Assembly: GCF_025685545.1 (NCBI RefSeq) | Contig: NZ_JAGSYC010000024.1 | Location: 124,001 to 188,000, forward strand | Source: Granulicella paludicola | GTDB taxonomy: Bacteria > Acidobacteriota > Terriglobia > Terriglobales > Acidobacteriaceae | Length of the DNA stretch: 64,000 nucleotides | Direction of reading: 5' to 3' | In this document: positions 36,159 to 44,048 of the stretch, one piece after another | How positions within the stretch are numbered: position 1 is the first letter of the stretch | Layout of the letters: every line of letters starts with the position of its first letter | Translations under genes and position numbers: made by a program | Notes under the pieces: generated by a model | What the model was told of the DNA's origin: nothing | Databases searched by the model: none | What the model saw: only the letters and a program-made list of their open reading frames with translations

Positions 36159-36992
36159 ATGGGCGAAGCCGCCTCTGCGACCTCTGCGGAGAACGACGCG
36201 CGGACGTCTCTGTGGAATTATCCGGCTACCTACACCCTTATCGGAATCAATATCGCCGTATATGCGGTGATGTTTGGCTATGGGCCGATCCCGGCGCTGC
36301 TCCGCAGCCATGCCTTAGGGAGTGTGCTTACCGCACCGTTCGACATACCCGTGCTCGAGCGGTTTGGAGCTACGGGCTCGTACCTGATCCAGCAGGGGCA
36401 GTGGTGGAGGCTGATAACAGGCACGTTTGTGCACGTAACGCTGCTGCACATCCTGCTGAATATGTGGTGCCTGTGGAACCTTGGACTCTTCGGCGAGCCC
36501 TTGCTGGGTAAGCGCGGGTTGATTGCGGTGTACCTGCTGACAGGAACGGCAGGGATGCTGCTTTCCTACACCCTGACCCTGTATTCCGGGGAGCCTGGAA
36601 TCGTGGCTGGAGCGTCGGGATCTGTATTTGGCATCGCGGGCATCCTGATCGTGCTGCTATCCAACCGAAAGCTTTCAGTACCGTGGAACGAGTTGAAGAA
36701 GCTGCGGCAGCAGGTGATCTTTTTTGCTGTGGTCAACCTGGTGCTGGGCGTGGCGCCAAAGCTCGTGGCGCTAGGTTCGTCGCAGTTTTCTGCGATGATG
36801 CCACGGATCGATAACTCCGCTCATCTGGGCGGCTTTCTAAGTGGCCTCGCGCTGGGACTGCCGCTGTTTCCCAAGATGACCACAGGACGATCAAGTTACC
36901 GGCGGAGGCAGCGGATTACCTACGCAGTTTCGGCGCTGCTGCTGTGCCTCTATGCCTATGCTTTGGCGACGTTCGTGCGACCGATCAACTAG
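36159..36992 (+). CDS. Rhomboid-family intramembrane serine protease
   Basis: This is a multi-pass protein of about 277 aa with the rhomboid catalytic dyad: Ser in GASGSVFG and His in NSAHLGGF. HILLNMWCLWNLG contains the conserved Asn-rich helix before it. Rhomboids cut membrane proteins inside the bilayer. The start is uncertain: ATG 36159 has GAGG upstream, and TTG 36078 gives an extra 27 hydrophilic residues. Seven hydrophobic stretches are visible. A terminator follows at 37022. Confidence 0.9.
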   Translation: MGEAASATSAENDARTSLWNYPATYTLIGINIAVYAVMFGYGPIPALLRSHALGSVLTAPFDIPVLERFGATGSYLIQQGQWWRLITGTFVHVTLLHILLNMWCLWNLGLFGEPLLGKRGLIAVYLLTGTAGMLLSYTLTLYSGEPGIVAGASGSVFGIAGILIVLLSNRKLSVPWNELKKLRQQVIFFAVVNLVLGVAPKLVALGSSQFSAMMPRIDNSAHLGGFLSGLALGLPLFPKMTTGRSSYRRRQRITYAVSALLLCLYAYALATFVRPIN

Positions 36993-37021
36993 CTCTCCAC
37001 ATGGAACCTGGCAAAAAATGA

Positions 37022-37042
37022 GCGCCCCGGAAGCCGGGACGC
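37022..37042 (+). terminator. Terminator after rhomboid gene
   Basis: GCG-C-CCCGG pairs with CCGGG-A-CGC around an AAG loop (one mismatch), followed by TTTTCT. It is 29 bases after the rhomboid stop. Confidence 0.75.
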
Positions 37043-37078
37043 TTTTCTATTGTCGTGCGATCGGTTTTAGTGCTCTAC

Positions 37079-37492
37079 CTAGCTCATGGATGTGGAGGCG
37101 GTCGCAGCGAACTTGCGGACCATTGCAAGCAGCAGACGACGGTCGTTCTCTGTCAGCTGCGAGGAGTAGCGCTGTACCTGCGTAAGGAAGCGAATCTCTT
37201 CACCGCTCAGGGCTGCACCCTGCAGCTCGCGATCGGTGTCCTCGGCGAAGAACTGGCTGAGAGGCAGATCCAGCGCGCCTGCGATCTTCTGCAATGTGTC
37301 CAGCGACGGAACCGTGTGGCCGTTTTCTACGCGGGAGAGATAGCAGCGCAGAAGCCCGGTGCGCTTTTCGATATCACCCTGCGACATTCCGCGTTGCAGG
37401 CGGAAGCTGCGGATCGTGACACCGATATTGATCGGCGTGACCTCCGGCGAGGGCCTTGCCTGCTCCGGAACGAGTGTTTGCATAGAAGCCAT
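37079..37492 (-). CDS. XRE-family helix-turn-helix regulator
   Basis: The product, 137 aa from ATG 37492 (MASMQTLV), contains an XRE helix-turn-helix: TIRSFRLQRGMSQGDIEKRT, then CYLSRVENGHTVPSLDTLQKIAGALDLP. A C-terminal helical tail (LSGEEIRFLTQVQRYSSQLTENDRRL) follows. Its targets are unknown. An upstream in-frame ATG at 37528 would add 12 residues. It is convergent with rhomboid and upstream of the fabG end. Confidence 0.85.
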   Translation of the reverse strand: MASMQTLVPEQARPSPEVTPINIGVTIRSFRLQRGMSQGDIEKRTGLLRCYLSRVENGHTVPSLDTLQKIAGALDLPLSQFFAEDTDRELQGAALSGEEIRFLTQVQRYSSQLTENDRRLLLAMVRKFAATASTSMS

Positions 37493-37672
37493 TAGCCGTA
37501 AGCTACCGATACAGATGGACGGTAGCAAGCGTTAAACGACCGATTCTCGTTCGATCTCGTACCTTTGGAGATTCGTGTCGAGGTAGAGACGCGGAAAAGC
37601 TGCTGAAAACCTTGCCCAAACAGAGCAAAACCTTCAGCAGCTTCGGAAAACAGGGATCTCAATAGACCCACA

Positions 37673-38431
37673 TCAGCCCATGTACATGCCGCCGTTGACG
37701 TCCAGGGTGTGGCCGGTGATGTACCCAGCGTTCTCTGAGGCCAGGTAAACCACTGCCGCAGCGATGTCGGAGTCGGCTCCATAGCGAGCCAGCGGAATCT
37801 GGCTGAGGATGCCTGTCTTCTGGTCGTCGGTCAGCACGTCGGTCATGGGCGTCTGGATGAAGCCCGGAGCAATGGCGTTCACGGTGATGCCGCGGGAGGC
37901 AAACTCACGGGCGAGTGACTTGGTGAGGCCGATCATGCCCGCTTTGGACGCTGCGTAGTTAGCCTGGCCTGCCGCGCCGGTCTCGCCGACGACCGAGGTG
38001 ATGTTCAGGATGCGGCCCCAGCGGGCCTTCATCATAGGCGATATCAGCGCCTGGGTGAGCAGGAAACTGCCCGTGAGATTGGTGCGAAGCACGTCCTCGA
38101 AGTCGGCAAGCTTCATGCGCATCACGAGCCCGTCCTTGGTGATGCCGGCGTTATTGACGAGGATATGCACGGCTCCGTGGTCGGCCAGCACGGCCTTTGC
38201 GCCAGCCTTGATGGAATCTTCGCTGGAGATATCGAGCGCGTAGGCCTTGGCGGTGCCGCCAGCGGCTGTGATCTCAGCCGCGACGGCCTCGAGCTTTTCG
38301 ACGTTACGGGCGGCGAGGGCGACGGTGGCGCCCGCCTTGGCGAGTTCGAGAGCGCAGGCGCGTCCAATGCCCTGCGAAGCGCCAGTAACTAACGCAATTC
38401 TTCCTGTCAGGTGACTCAATGTTTCCTCCAA
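37673..38431 (-). CDS. fabG: 3-oxoacyl-ACP reductase FabG
   Basis: This 252-aa short-chain dehydrogenase reduces 3-oxoacyl-ACP with NADPH in fatty-acid elongation. The nucleotide motif TGASQGIG is at 16-23, NNAG at 93-96, and the catalytic Ser146, Tyr159 and Lys163 lie in NITSVV, QANYAASK. The C-terminal ITGHTLDVNGGMYMG is typical of FabG. Divergent from thyX, 58 bases apart, so both promoters share a short AT-rich spacer. Other SDR reductases look similar, but the tail favours FabG. Confidence 0.92.
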   Translation of the reverse strand: MEETLSHLTGRIALVTGASQGIGRACALELAKAGATVALAARNVEKLEAVAAEITAAGGTAKAYALDISSEDSIKAGAKAVLADHGAVHILVNNAGITKDGLVMRMKLADFEDVLRTNLTGSFLLTQALISPMMKARWGRILNITSVVGETGAAGQANYAASKAGMIGLTKSLAREFASRGITVNAIAPGFIQTPMTDVLTDDQKTGILSQIPLARYGADSDIAAAVVYLASENAGYITGHTLDVNGGMYMG

Positions 38432-38489
38432 ATGTCTTTACGTATTAAATCACTTCCCCAGAGGGGGTCGCGATATCCTTGTCCGAGTC

Positions 38490-40070
38490 ATGTCTGATAG
38501 CCCGCAGAAGCACCCCTCGCCCAACACCACCGAAGTCTACGCCATTCATGGCGCTGAGCCAGAGGTCCTCGCGTATGCGATGGCCAAGTACTCGCGGTCG
38601 GCGCTAACGATGCGCGAGTCGCTGACCGAGATCAGTTCGCAGCGGGCCGAGCAGTTTCTGAACACCTTCTATTTTCAGTATGGACATCGGTCCATTGCCG
38701 ACCTGGCGCACATTCCGTTTGCGATCGAACGGCTGAGCTTGCTCGCGGCCATCGACCTCGTCGACGAAACGCGCTGGGATGGGCAGGAGCGGTCGACGCG
38801 TTACCAGGACTTCCGTCGCAGTGGCTGGTACACGCCTGCTCTGAGTGAAGAGCGGAAGGCCGCCTACACCAAGGCGGTTGAAGGTCTCTTCGCTTCGTAC
38901 GATGCGTTGAGTTCCGGCATGTTTGAGGCGCTGACGGCGGCGATCCCAAAGCCCGAAGAGATGAAGCAGGAAGCCTACGCGCGGACGCTGAAAGCGCGGG
39001 CCTTCGATGCGGCTCGCTATCTGCTGCCGCTGGCAACCAACACCTCGCTGGGACAGATTGTGAACGCACGCACGCTGGAGACTCAAGTCTCACGGCTGCT
39101 CTCGAGCGAGTTCGCCGAAATTCGCGACCTCGGCACGAAGCTGCGCGCCGCTGCGAGCGAGCCCGCATGGAACGTGCAGCGCGACAAGCTGGAAGAGATG
39201 GCTGGCGAAGGCGTCGTCGACGCTGCGGCCACGGCAGAGATTTTGAATGATCTGATGCCGCCGGTGCGGACAGCCCCTACGCTGGTGAAGTACGCCGAGC
39301 CAAGTGCGTATCAGATCACGACCCGCAAAGAGCTCACGCAGGCAGCCGCCGAACTGATGAGAGGAGCCGATGGCGTCTCGCGCCCGATCTATCCTGCGCC
39401 CATCGTCGATCTGCTGGATGACGATGAAGACCTCGAGGTGGAGCTGGTTACGTCGCTGCTTTATCCGCACTGCCACTACAGCTATCGCCAGCTGCGAGGG
39501 GCGGTGGCCGCGTTGCCAGAGGTGCGTCGCGATGAGCTGTTGAAGATTGGCACGGCGAACCGGGGTCGCCACGATGAGCTGTTGCGGAGCTTCCACTCCG
39601 GGCATGGTTTCCGCTTCGACATCCTGATGGACATCGGCGGCTTCCGCGACATGCACCGGCATCGCCGTTGCGTGCAGCTGATCCAGGAGTTCACCGATCT
39701 GCACGGCTACGATGAACCCATCTGCCCTGGCCAGCCGACGCTGGCAGAGGCTGGGCTGGAGGATGCGTATCAAGCGGCGATGGCTGCGGCTGTGGCTGCT
39801 TACCGCTCACTAAAAGATAGCGGAGAGGCTGAAGCCGCGCAGAGTGCGCAGTATCTGCTGCCATTGGGGATGCGGTGCCGCGCGATGTTCAAGATGGACT
39901 TTGCGGAGGCGCTGTATATCTCAGAGCTGCGCAGCGGGATCGCCGGGCACTTCAGCTACAGGCTGGTGGCATGGGAGATGTATCGCGCGATCGCGGCACG
40001 GCATCCGGCGCTGAAGGGCATGTTCCGGATTGAGGACGTGCATGTGCCGGTGGACCTGCTGAAGCGATGA
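38490..40070 (+). CDS. thyX: FAD-dependent thymidylate synthase-like, two-domain
   Basis: This 526-aa protein has two ThyX-like halves. The N-terminal half has YGHRSIADLAHIPFAIERLS and QERSTRYQDF (S-x-R-Y type). The C-terminal half has SLLYPHCHYSYRQLRG, FRDMHRHRRCVQLIQEF (R-H-R type) and YISELRSGIAGHFSYR. Together they make a pseudo-dimer of the flavin-dependent dTMP synthase fold. ThyX makes dTMP from dUMP with CH2-THF and NADPH. Neither half shows the complete classical RHRxxSxNE-SxRY set in one piece, so activity is inferred. Confidence 0.8.
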   Translation: MSDSPQKHPSPNTTEVYAIHGAEPEVLAYAMAKYSRSALTMRESLTEISSQRAEQFLNTFYFQYGHRSIADLAHIPFAIERLSLLAAIDLVDETRWDGQERSTRYQDFRRSGWYTPALSEERKAAYTKAVEGLFASYDALSSGMFEALTAAIPKPEEMKQEAYARTLKARAFDAARYLLPLATNTSLGQIVNARTLETQVSRLLSSEFAEIRDLGTKLRAAASEPAWNVQRDKLEEMAGEGVVDAAATAEILNDLMPPVRTAPTLVKYAEPSAYQITTRKELTQAAAELMRGADGVSRPIYPAPIVDLLDDDEDLEVELVTSLLYPHCHYSYRQLRGAVAALPEVRRDELLKIGTANRGRHDELLRSFHSGHGFRFDILMDIGGFRDMHRHRRCVQLIQEFTDLHGYDEPICPGQPTLAEAGLEDAYQAAMAAAVAAYRSLKDSGEAEAAQSAQYLLPLGMRCRAMFKMDFAEALYISELRSGIAGHFSYRLVAWEMYRAIAARHPALKGMFRIEDVHVPVDLLKR

Positions 40071-40233
40071 GCACCAGCTATCGACGAGTGGCAACAACGA
40101 CTCGAAAAATGACTATTAGCGATGTAGAGCAGCCTTTGGTTCTTGCAACCAACGGTTTGTCGCAGGCCGGGCAATCACAGTCTCCCCGCATTAGGACTGC
40201 AGAGCTAACCCTAGCTAGCCGAAAGAATCGCGA

Positions 40234-40527
40234 CTAAGCGGCAGACTTTATCTTCGTCGTCCAATCAATTCCTAATGCTTTCATTACGGCGAAGGTGCTC
40301 TTTAGCGAAGGATTGCCGTTCTTGCTAAACGAGCGGTAAAGCTGTTCGCGAGAGAGTCCGGTCTCCTTTGCGATCTGTGTCATTCCCTTCGCGCGGGCTA
40401 CGACGCCGAGCGCATGTGCGATGAACGTCGGGTCTTGTGTCTTGAAGGCCTCGCTCATGAAGTAGGCGATGCCCTTGTCGGAGGTCAGGTCCTCTGCGGG
40501 GTCATAGGTTGTAAGTTTCTCAGCCAT
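40234..40527 (-). CDS. HTH antitoxin of the addiction-module antidote family
   Basis: This 97-aa protein begins MAEKLTTYDPAEDLTSDKGI and contains a helix-turn-helix (GMTQIAKETGLSREQLYRSF, SLKSTFAVMKALGID). The family includes DNA-binding antidotes paired with HigB/RelE-type toxins. It lies three bases after the toxin reading frame on the same strand, the toxin-first order of this family. The antitoxin frame is intact. Autoregulation of the pair is usual in the family. Confidence 0.85.
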   Translation of the reverse strand: MAEKLTTYDPAEDLTSDKGIAYFMSEAFKTQDPTFIAHALGVVARAKGMTQIAKETGLSREQLYRSFSKNGNPSLKSTFAVMKALGIDWTTKIKSAA

Positions 40528-40529
40528 AT

Positions 40530-40827
40530 CTATTCGGTCCCTTCTTTGGCCAGTAACTTTGCTTTCTGGATGTCCTTGGCCTGTGTGGTTTTATTGCCGC
40601 CGCAGAGATAGGACGATGATCGTTTGTCCTCAACGATGAAAATAGATGCGATATCCAGGTCCGTAGTGAATACGTAATTCACTGATACCGTCGCCGACAG
40701 GCTTGGTGTCTCCGAATTGTCCAAGTTCAAGCCGGGCAATTCGGAGGGCGATCGCCGCTCGAGCGACGTCGTCTTTCAGCTTCGATCTCCACTTCGCAAA
40801 AGTTTCTGTCTGGAGGATGTCAAACAT
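40530..40827 (-). pseudogene. HigB/RelE-like toxin gene with a frameshift
   Basis: Two overlapping frames together read as one toxin of about 98 residues. The first frame gives MFDILQTETFAKWRSKLKD through HYGPGYRIYFHR then stops. The second supplies IVEDKRSSSYLCGGNKTTQ and AKDIQKAKLLAKEG to the end. The junction is at the four A bases 40639-40642 (plus strand). Removing one would restore YRIYFIVEDKRSS. The motif LCGGNKTTQAKDI matches the conserved end of this toxin family. A sequencing error, decay or programmed frameshift are all possible. Confidence 0.8.
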
Positions 40828-40847
40828 GGTTGATTGTAGTCTAAAAA

Positions 40848-41858
40848 CTACTTTCCGTAGAGGTCATCTAGTACGGCATAGCTTACTGCTTCCCGCTCAC
40901 TCAATTTCTTATCAACCAGCCTGTAGGTTTCGAACATCTGGATCGACTTCATCCAGGTGTCGGATTGCATCATGCCGAACTGCGGGCTTTCGGTATAAAG
41001 CAGCTTCAGGACCGCCAGCAGGGACGCCTCCTGCTCGGCAAAGGAACTCTCCGGCATGTACCGGGTGACGATCATTTGCGCCGTTTCGTCGGGGTGGTCG
41101 GCGGCGTAGCGCCAGCCTTTGGCGGAAGCGCGAAGGAACCGCGTGAGCTCTTGCGGGTGCTCGTGCAGGACTGCGGTTGGCGTGAAGAGTACCTCGGCGT
41201 AGGAGACGTAGCCGTTGGCTGCCATGGGGATGATGTTGATGGGGTGCTTTTCCATCTCCAGACGCACGGCTTCGTCGATGGTGTAGCCCTGGATAGCATC
41301 GGCCTGTCCATTGATGAGCGGTTCCAGCGTGTAGGGGATGCGGATGACGTGGACATCCTGGCGGGTCATGCCGTTGAACTTCAGCAGAACATCGAGAGCT
41401 TTCTCTCCATCATCGTGGAGGCCGATGGTCTTGCCGCGCAGGCTCTTGATGCTGGTGAGGCCGGAGGTCTTCAGGGTAAGCAGGGCAAAGGGCGTGGTCT
41501 GAAAGATGGTGGCGAAGGCCTGCAGCGGCAGACCGGCGGCGCGGCCCGAGAGAAGCTCGTCGGCTTCGGTGATGCCGACCCAGGGAACGGTGTCTTTCGC
41601 GTGCGCGGCGACGATTCTCACGCTCGGCTGATCGCCAGCGTTGCCACGATCCGAGACGATAGTGACGTTCAGGCCTTCGGCTGCATAGTATCCCTGCTGT
41701 TTGGCGGCGAGGATGCCGGCGAACTGTGCGGTGGGCTTCCAGTCCAGCTGCACGGTCAGAGGTGATTGGGCGGGTACCTGAGCGTGCGTCGACCAGGATG
41801 CAAGCAGAGCGAGAGGCGCGATACATCGAGCGATCGTGCAGGGCAGTCCGCGAAACAT
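40848..41858 (-). CDS. NMT1/ThiY-like ABC substrate-binding protein
   Basis: This 336-aa periplasmic protein has a signal peptide (about 1-26, ending STHAQ). It shows the NMT1/THI5-like fold: LTVQLDWKPTAQFAGILAAKQQGYYAAEGLNVTIV at the front, GITEADELLSGRAAGLPLQAFATIF, SLRGKTIGLHDDGE and YTIDEAVRLEM. Known relatives bind pyrimidine (HMP) precursors, sulfonates or nitrate. No permease or ATPase lies nearby, so it is an orphan binding protein or shares a distant transporter. Signal and fold are clear, ligand is not. Confidence 0.85.
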   Translation of the reverse strand: MFRGLPCTIARCIAPLALLASWSTHAQVPAQSPLTVQLDWKPTAQFAGILAAKQQGYYAAEGLNVTIVSDRGNAGDQPSVRIVAAHAKDTVPWVGITEADELLSGRAAGLPLQAFATIFQTTPFALLTLKTSGLTSIKSLRGKTIGLHDDGEKALDVLLKFNGMTRQDVHVIRIPYTLEPLINGQADAIQGYTIDEAVRLEMEKHPINIIPMAANGYVSYAEVLFTPTAVLHEHPQELTRFLRASAKGWRYAADHPDETAQMIVTRYMPESSFAEQEASLLAVLKLLYTESPQFGMMQSDTWMKSIQMFETYRLVDKKLSEREAVSYAVLDDLYGK

Positions 41859-41889
41859 CGGGGTCTCCTGGGAGATGGATAGGGTATAG

Positions 41890-42621
41890 CTACACTTGCT
41901 TGACCTCAGCGCCCTTGCTGTCCGCGAAGCGGAAGGGGTTGAAGTTTGTGTGGGTGTCGAACGTATCCAGATGCTCTGCGCGTTTCAGGAAGTTTACGAC
42001 AAGATAGGTGAGCGGTGTGGCGAGAACCTCGTAGATGACCTTGAGCACGTAGCCGGTAAGGATGATTTCGACCATCTTGCCGCCGGAGAAGGTGCCAGCA
42101 AAGGTAAGGAAGATGACGAGCGAGGTATCGACGAGCTGGCCGACGACGGTGGAGCCGACCGTGCGCGTCCAGAGCCACCGACCTTTGGTGATGAGCTTGA
42201 GTTTAGCCATGGTGTAGGAGTTGGCAAACTCGCCTGCCCAGAAGGCAATGAGGCTTGCGATGAGGATGCGCGGCAGAATGCCGAAGACAGCGATAAAGGC
42301 GGCCTGGTTGTGGAACTGCGGGTCGGCGGGAAGGGCGATTACCACTGCCGACACGGCATAGAGCAGGGCGGTGCCGAAGAAGCCAAGCCAGATGGCACGG
42401 CGGCTGGCAGCGTAGCCATAGATTTCGGTGAAGACGTCGCCGAAGATGTAGGTGATAGGGAAGAGGACGATGGCGCCGGAGGTCGTGAAGGCCGGGATTG
42501 AGACAGGTCCGAACAGGTGGAACGGGCCGACACGGAAGATCTTCTGGGCGACAAGATTGGCGACAAGCAGGATCACCACGAAGGCCGTCGTGATGGCATC
42601 AAGGTAGCGGAAGCGGCGCAT
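41890..42621 (-). CDS. yhhQ: YhhQ/VUT-family queuosine-precursor transporter
   Basis: This 243-aa membrane protein begins MRRFRYLDAITTAFVVILLVANLVAQKI and has six predicted helices. TSGAIVLFPITYIFGDVFTEIYGYAASRRAIW is the characteristic VUT/YhhQ core and LVDTSLVIFLTFAG a later helix. YhhQ imports queuosine precursors (preQ0, preQ1). QueG, the last enzyme of queuosine synthesis, is encoded elsewhere in this window (57.4 kb), consistent with use of this modification. I found no preQ1 riboswitch in the leader. Confidence 0.88.
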   Translation of the reverse strand: MRRFRYLDAITTAFVVILLVANLVAQKIFRVGPFHLFGPVSIPAFTTSGAIVLFPITYIFGDVFTEIYGYAASRRAIWLGFFGTALLYAVSAVVIALPADPQFHNQAAFIAVFGILPRILIASLIAFWAGEFANSYTMAKLKLITKGRWLWTRTVGSTVVGQLVDTSLVIFLTFAGTFSGGKMVEIILTGYVLKVIYEVLATPLTYLVVNFLKRAEHLDTFDTHTNFNPFRFADSKGAEVKQV

Positions 42622-42754
42622 GAGATAAGGCTATCTCAGGAGGTTGGGAAAAGTTACCAGTTCTGCACAGACACTTTCGCTTTTATTTTGCTTTTTGGGG
42701 AGGGGTGGTGCTAGACTCTGGTTCTATCAGGCACACCGCCGAGGAGACATCTAC

Positions 42755-43843
42755 GTGGCAGACGATCGCAGCAAGGCCATTGAAAGCGCACTCTCGCAGC
42801 TCGAGAAACAGTTTGGCAAGGGGTCGATCATGCGGCTCGGATCGAAGGCGGTTGAGCCGATCGCTGTGATCTCGACGGGCTCGATTTCGTTCGATGCCGC
42901 ACTCGGGGTGGGTGGCTTCCCGCGCGGACGTGTGGTGGAGATCTTTGGACCGGAATCTTCGGGTAAGACGACCATCACCCTGCAAGTGATTGCCGAGGCA
43001 CAAAAGGCGGGCGGGCTGGCAGCGTTCGTCGATGCTGAGCACGCACTTGATCCGGCCTATGCGAAGAAGCTGGGCGTCGATACCGACAATCTGCTGGTGT
43101 CGCAGCCGGATTACGGCGAGCAGGCGTTGGAGATTGTGGAGGCGCTGGTTCGCACGAACGCTGTGGACGTGCTGGTGGTCGATTCGGTCGCTGCGCTGGT
43201 GCCGAAGGCGGAGCTTGACGGCGAGATGGGCGACAGCCACATGGGCCTGCAGGCGCGTTTGATGTCGCAGGCGCTGCGCAAGCTGACCGGCACGGTTGCA
43301 AAGTCGCGTACCTGCCTGATCTTCATCAACCAGATTCGTGACAAGATCGGCGTCATGTTTGGAAACCCGGAGACGACGACCGGCGGCAAGGCTCTGAAGT
43401 TCTACTCGTCGGTGCGCATCGACATCCGCCGTATTGGTGCGGTGAAGGAGGGCGACGTCGTCGTCGGCTCGCGTACCAAGGTCAAGATCGTGAAGAACAA
43501 GGTAGCGGCGCCGTTCCGCGATGCCGAGTTCGACATTATGTATGGCGAAGGCATCTCCAAGGAAGGCGATCTGCTCGATCTGTCCGTATTGCATAACATT
43601 GTGGACAAGTCGGGTGCGTGGTATAGCTACCAGGGCGAGCGCATTGGGCAGGGTCGTGAGAACGTTCGCACCTTCCTGAAGGAGAACAAATCTGTGACCG
43701 CTCGCATGGATGTGGAGCTGCGCAAGAAGCTGGGTATTACGGCTTCGGATATTGCGGAGATTCCGGCGGCTCCAGAAGATGGTGGCGAGAAGGCTGCGGA
43801 GGCTGTGAAGCCACGTCGCGGCGCGGCTGCTCCTGCTAACTAA
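42755..43843 (+). CDS. recA: Recombinase RecA
   Basis: This 362-aa DNA strand-exchange ATPase has Walker [10 protein letters not shown], Walker [11 protein letters not shown], the [19 protein letters not shown] segment and [17 protein letters not shown]. The ORF is open further upstream to 42644, but GTG 42755 has GAGGAG eight bases ahead and gives the usual N-terminus [20 protein letters not shown]. The C-terminal tail is Ala/Pro/Lys-rich. I did not find a convincing LexA operator in the leader. A terminator follows at once. Confidence 0.98.
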   Translation: MADDRSKAIESALSQLEKQFGKGSIMRLGSKAVEPIAVISTGSISFDAALGVGGFPRGRVVEIFGPESSGKTTITLQVIAEAQKAGGLAAFVDAEHALDPAYAKKLGVDTDNLLVSQPDYGEQALEIVEALVRTNAVDVLVVDSVAALVPKAELDGEMGDSHMGLQARLMSQALRKLTGTVAKSRTCLIFINQIRDKIGVMFGNPETTTGGKALKFYSSVRIDIRRIGAVKEGDVVVGSRTKVKIVKNKVAAPFRDAEFDIMYGEGISKEGDLLDLSVLHNIVDKSGAWYSYQGERIGQGRENVRTFLKENKSVTARMDVELRKKLGITASDIAEIPAAPEDGGEKAAEAVKPRRGAAAPAN

Positions 43844-43866
43844 ACGAGATTGATTTGCCTGCGAAC

Positions 43867-43897
43867 AAGGCCGTGAGGGGTTATCCTTCACGGCTTT
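43867..43897 (+). terminator. Intrinsic terminator after recA
   Basis: GGCCGTGAGG pairs with CCTTCACGGC (one G-U), loop around TTAT, then TTTCTCGTG. It starts 24 bases after the recA stop. Confidence 0.8.
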
Positions 43898-43941
43898 CTC
43901 GTGTCTGGTGGACTTGGATCAAGGCCCGTAAACGTACCTCA

Positions 43942-44042
43942 GCGGCTAAAGCCGCGTCGATTTAGCAACGCCTATTGTCACGACTGAAGCCGTGACCTAC
44001 CGTACGTGGCTCCAAATTAAGCGTACGTGCCTTCAAATTAGA
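43942..44042. repeat. Palindromic and 21-bp tandem repeats between recA and the GH29 gene
   Basis: The stem-loop GCGGC-TAAA-GCCGC (43942-43955) and the inverted repeat GTCACG...CGTGAC (43977-43996) precede two 21-base direct repeats. These begin CGTACGTG at 44001-44021 and 44022-44042 and differ at only three positions. The GCTAAAGC and GACTGAAGCCGTGAC style resembles REP-like elements in Acidobacteria (from memory, not checked). Confidence 0.7.
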
Positions 44043-44048
44043 GGTTCC

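Noticed and set aside
42622-42754. LexA/SOS operator or preQ1 riboswitch in the recA-yhhQ divergent region
   Set aside because: No palindrome matching a LexA box and no preQ1-type stem-loop was seen.
42683-43891. Minus-strand open frame across recA
   Set aside because: Complementary shadow of recA.
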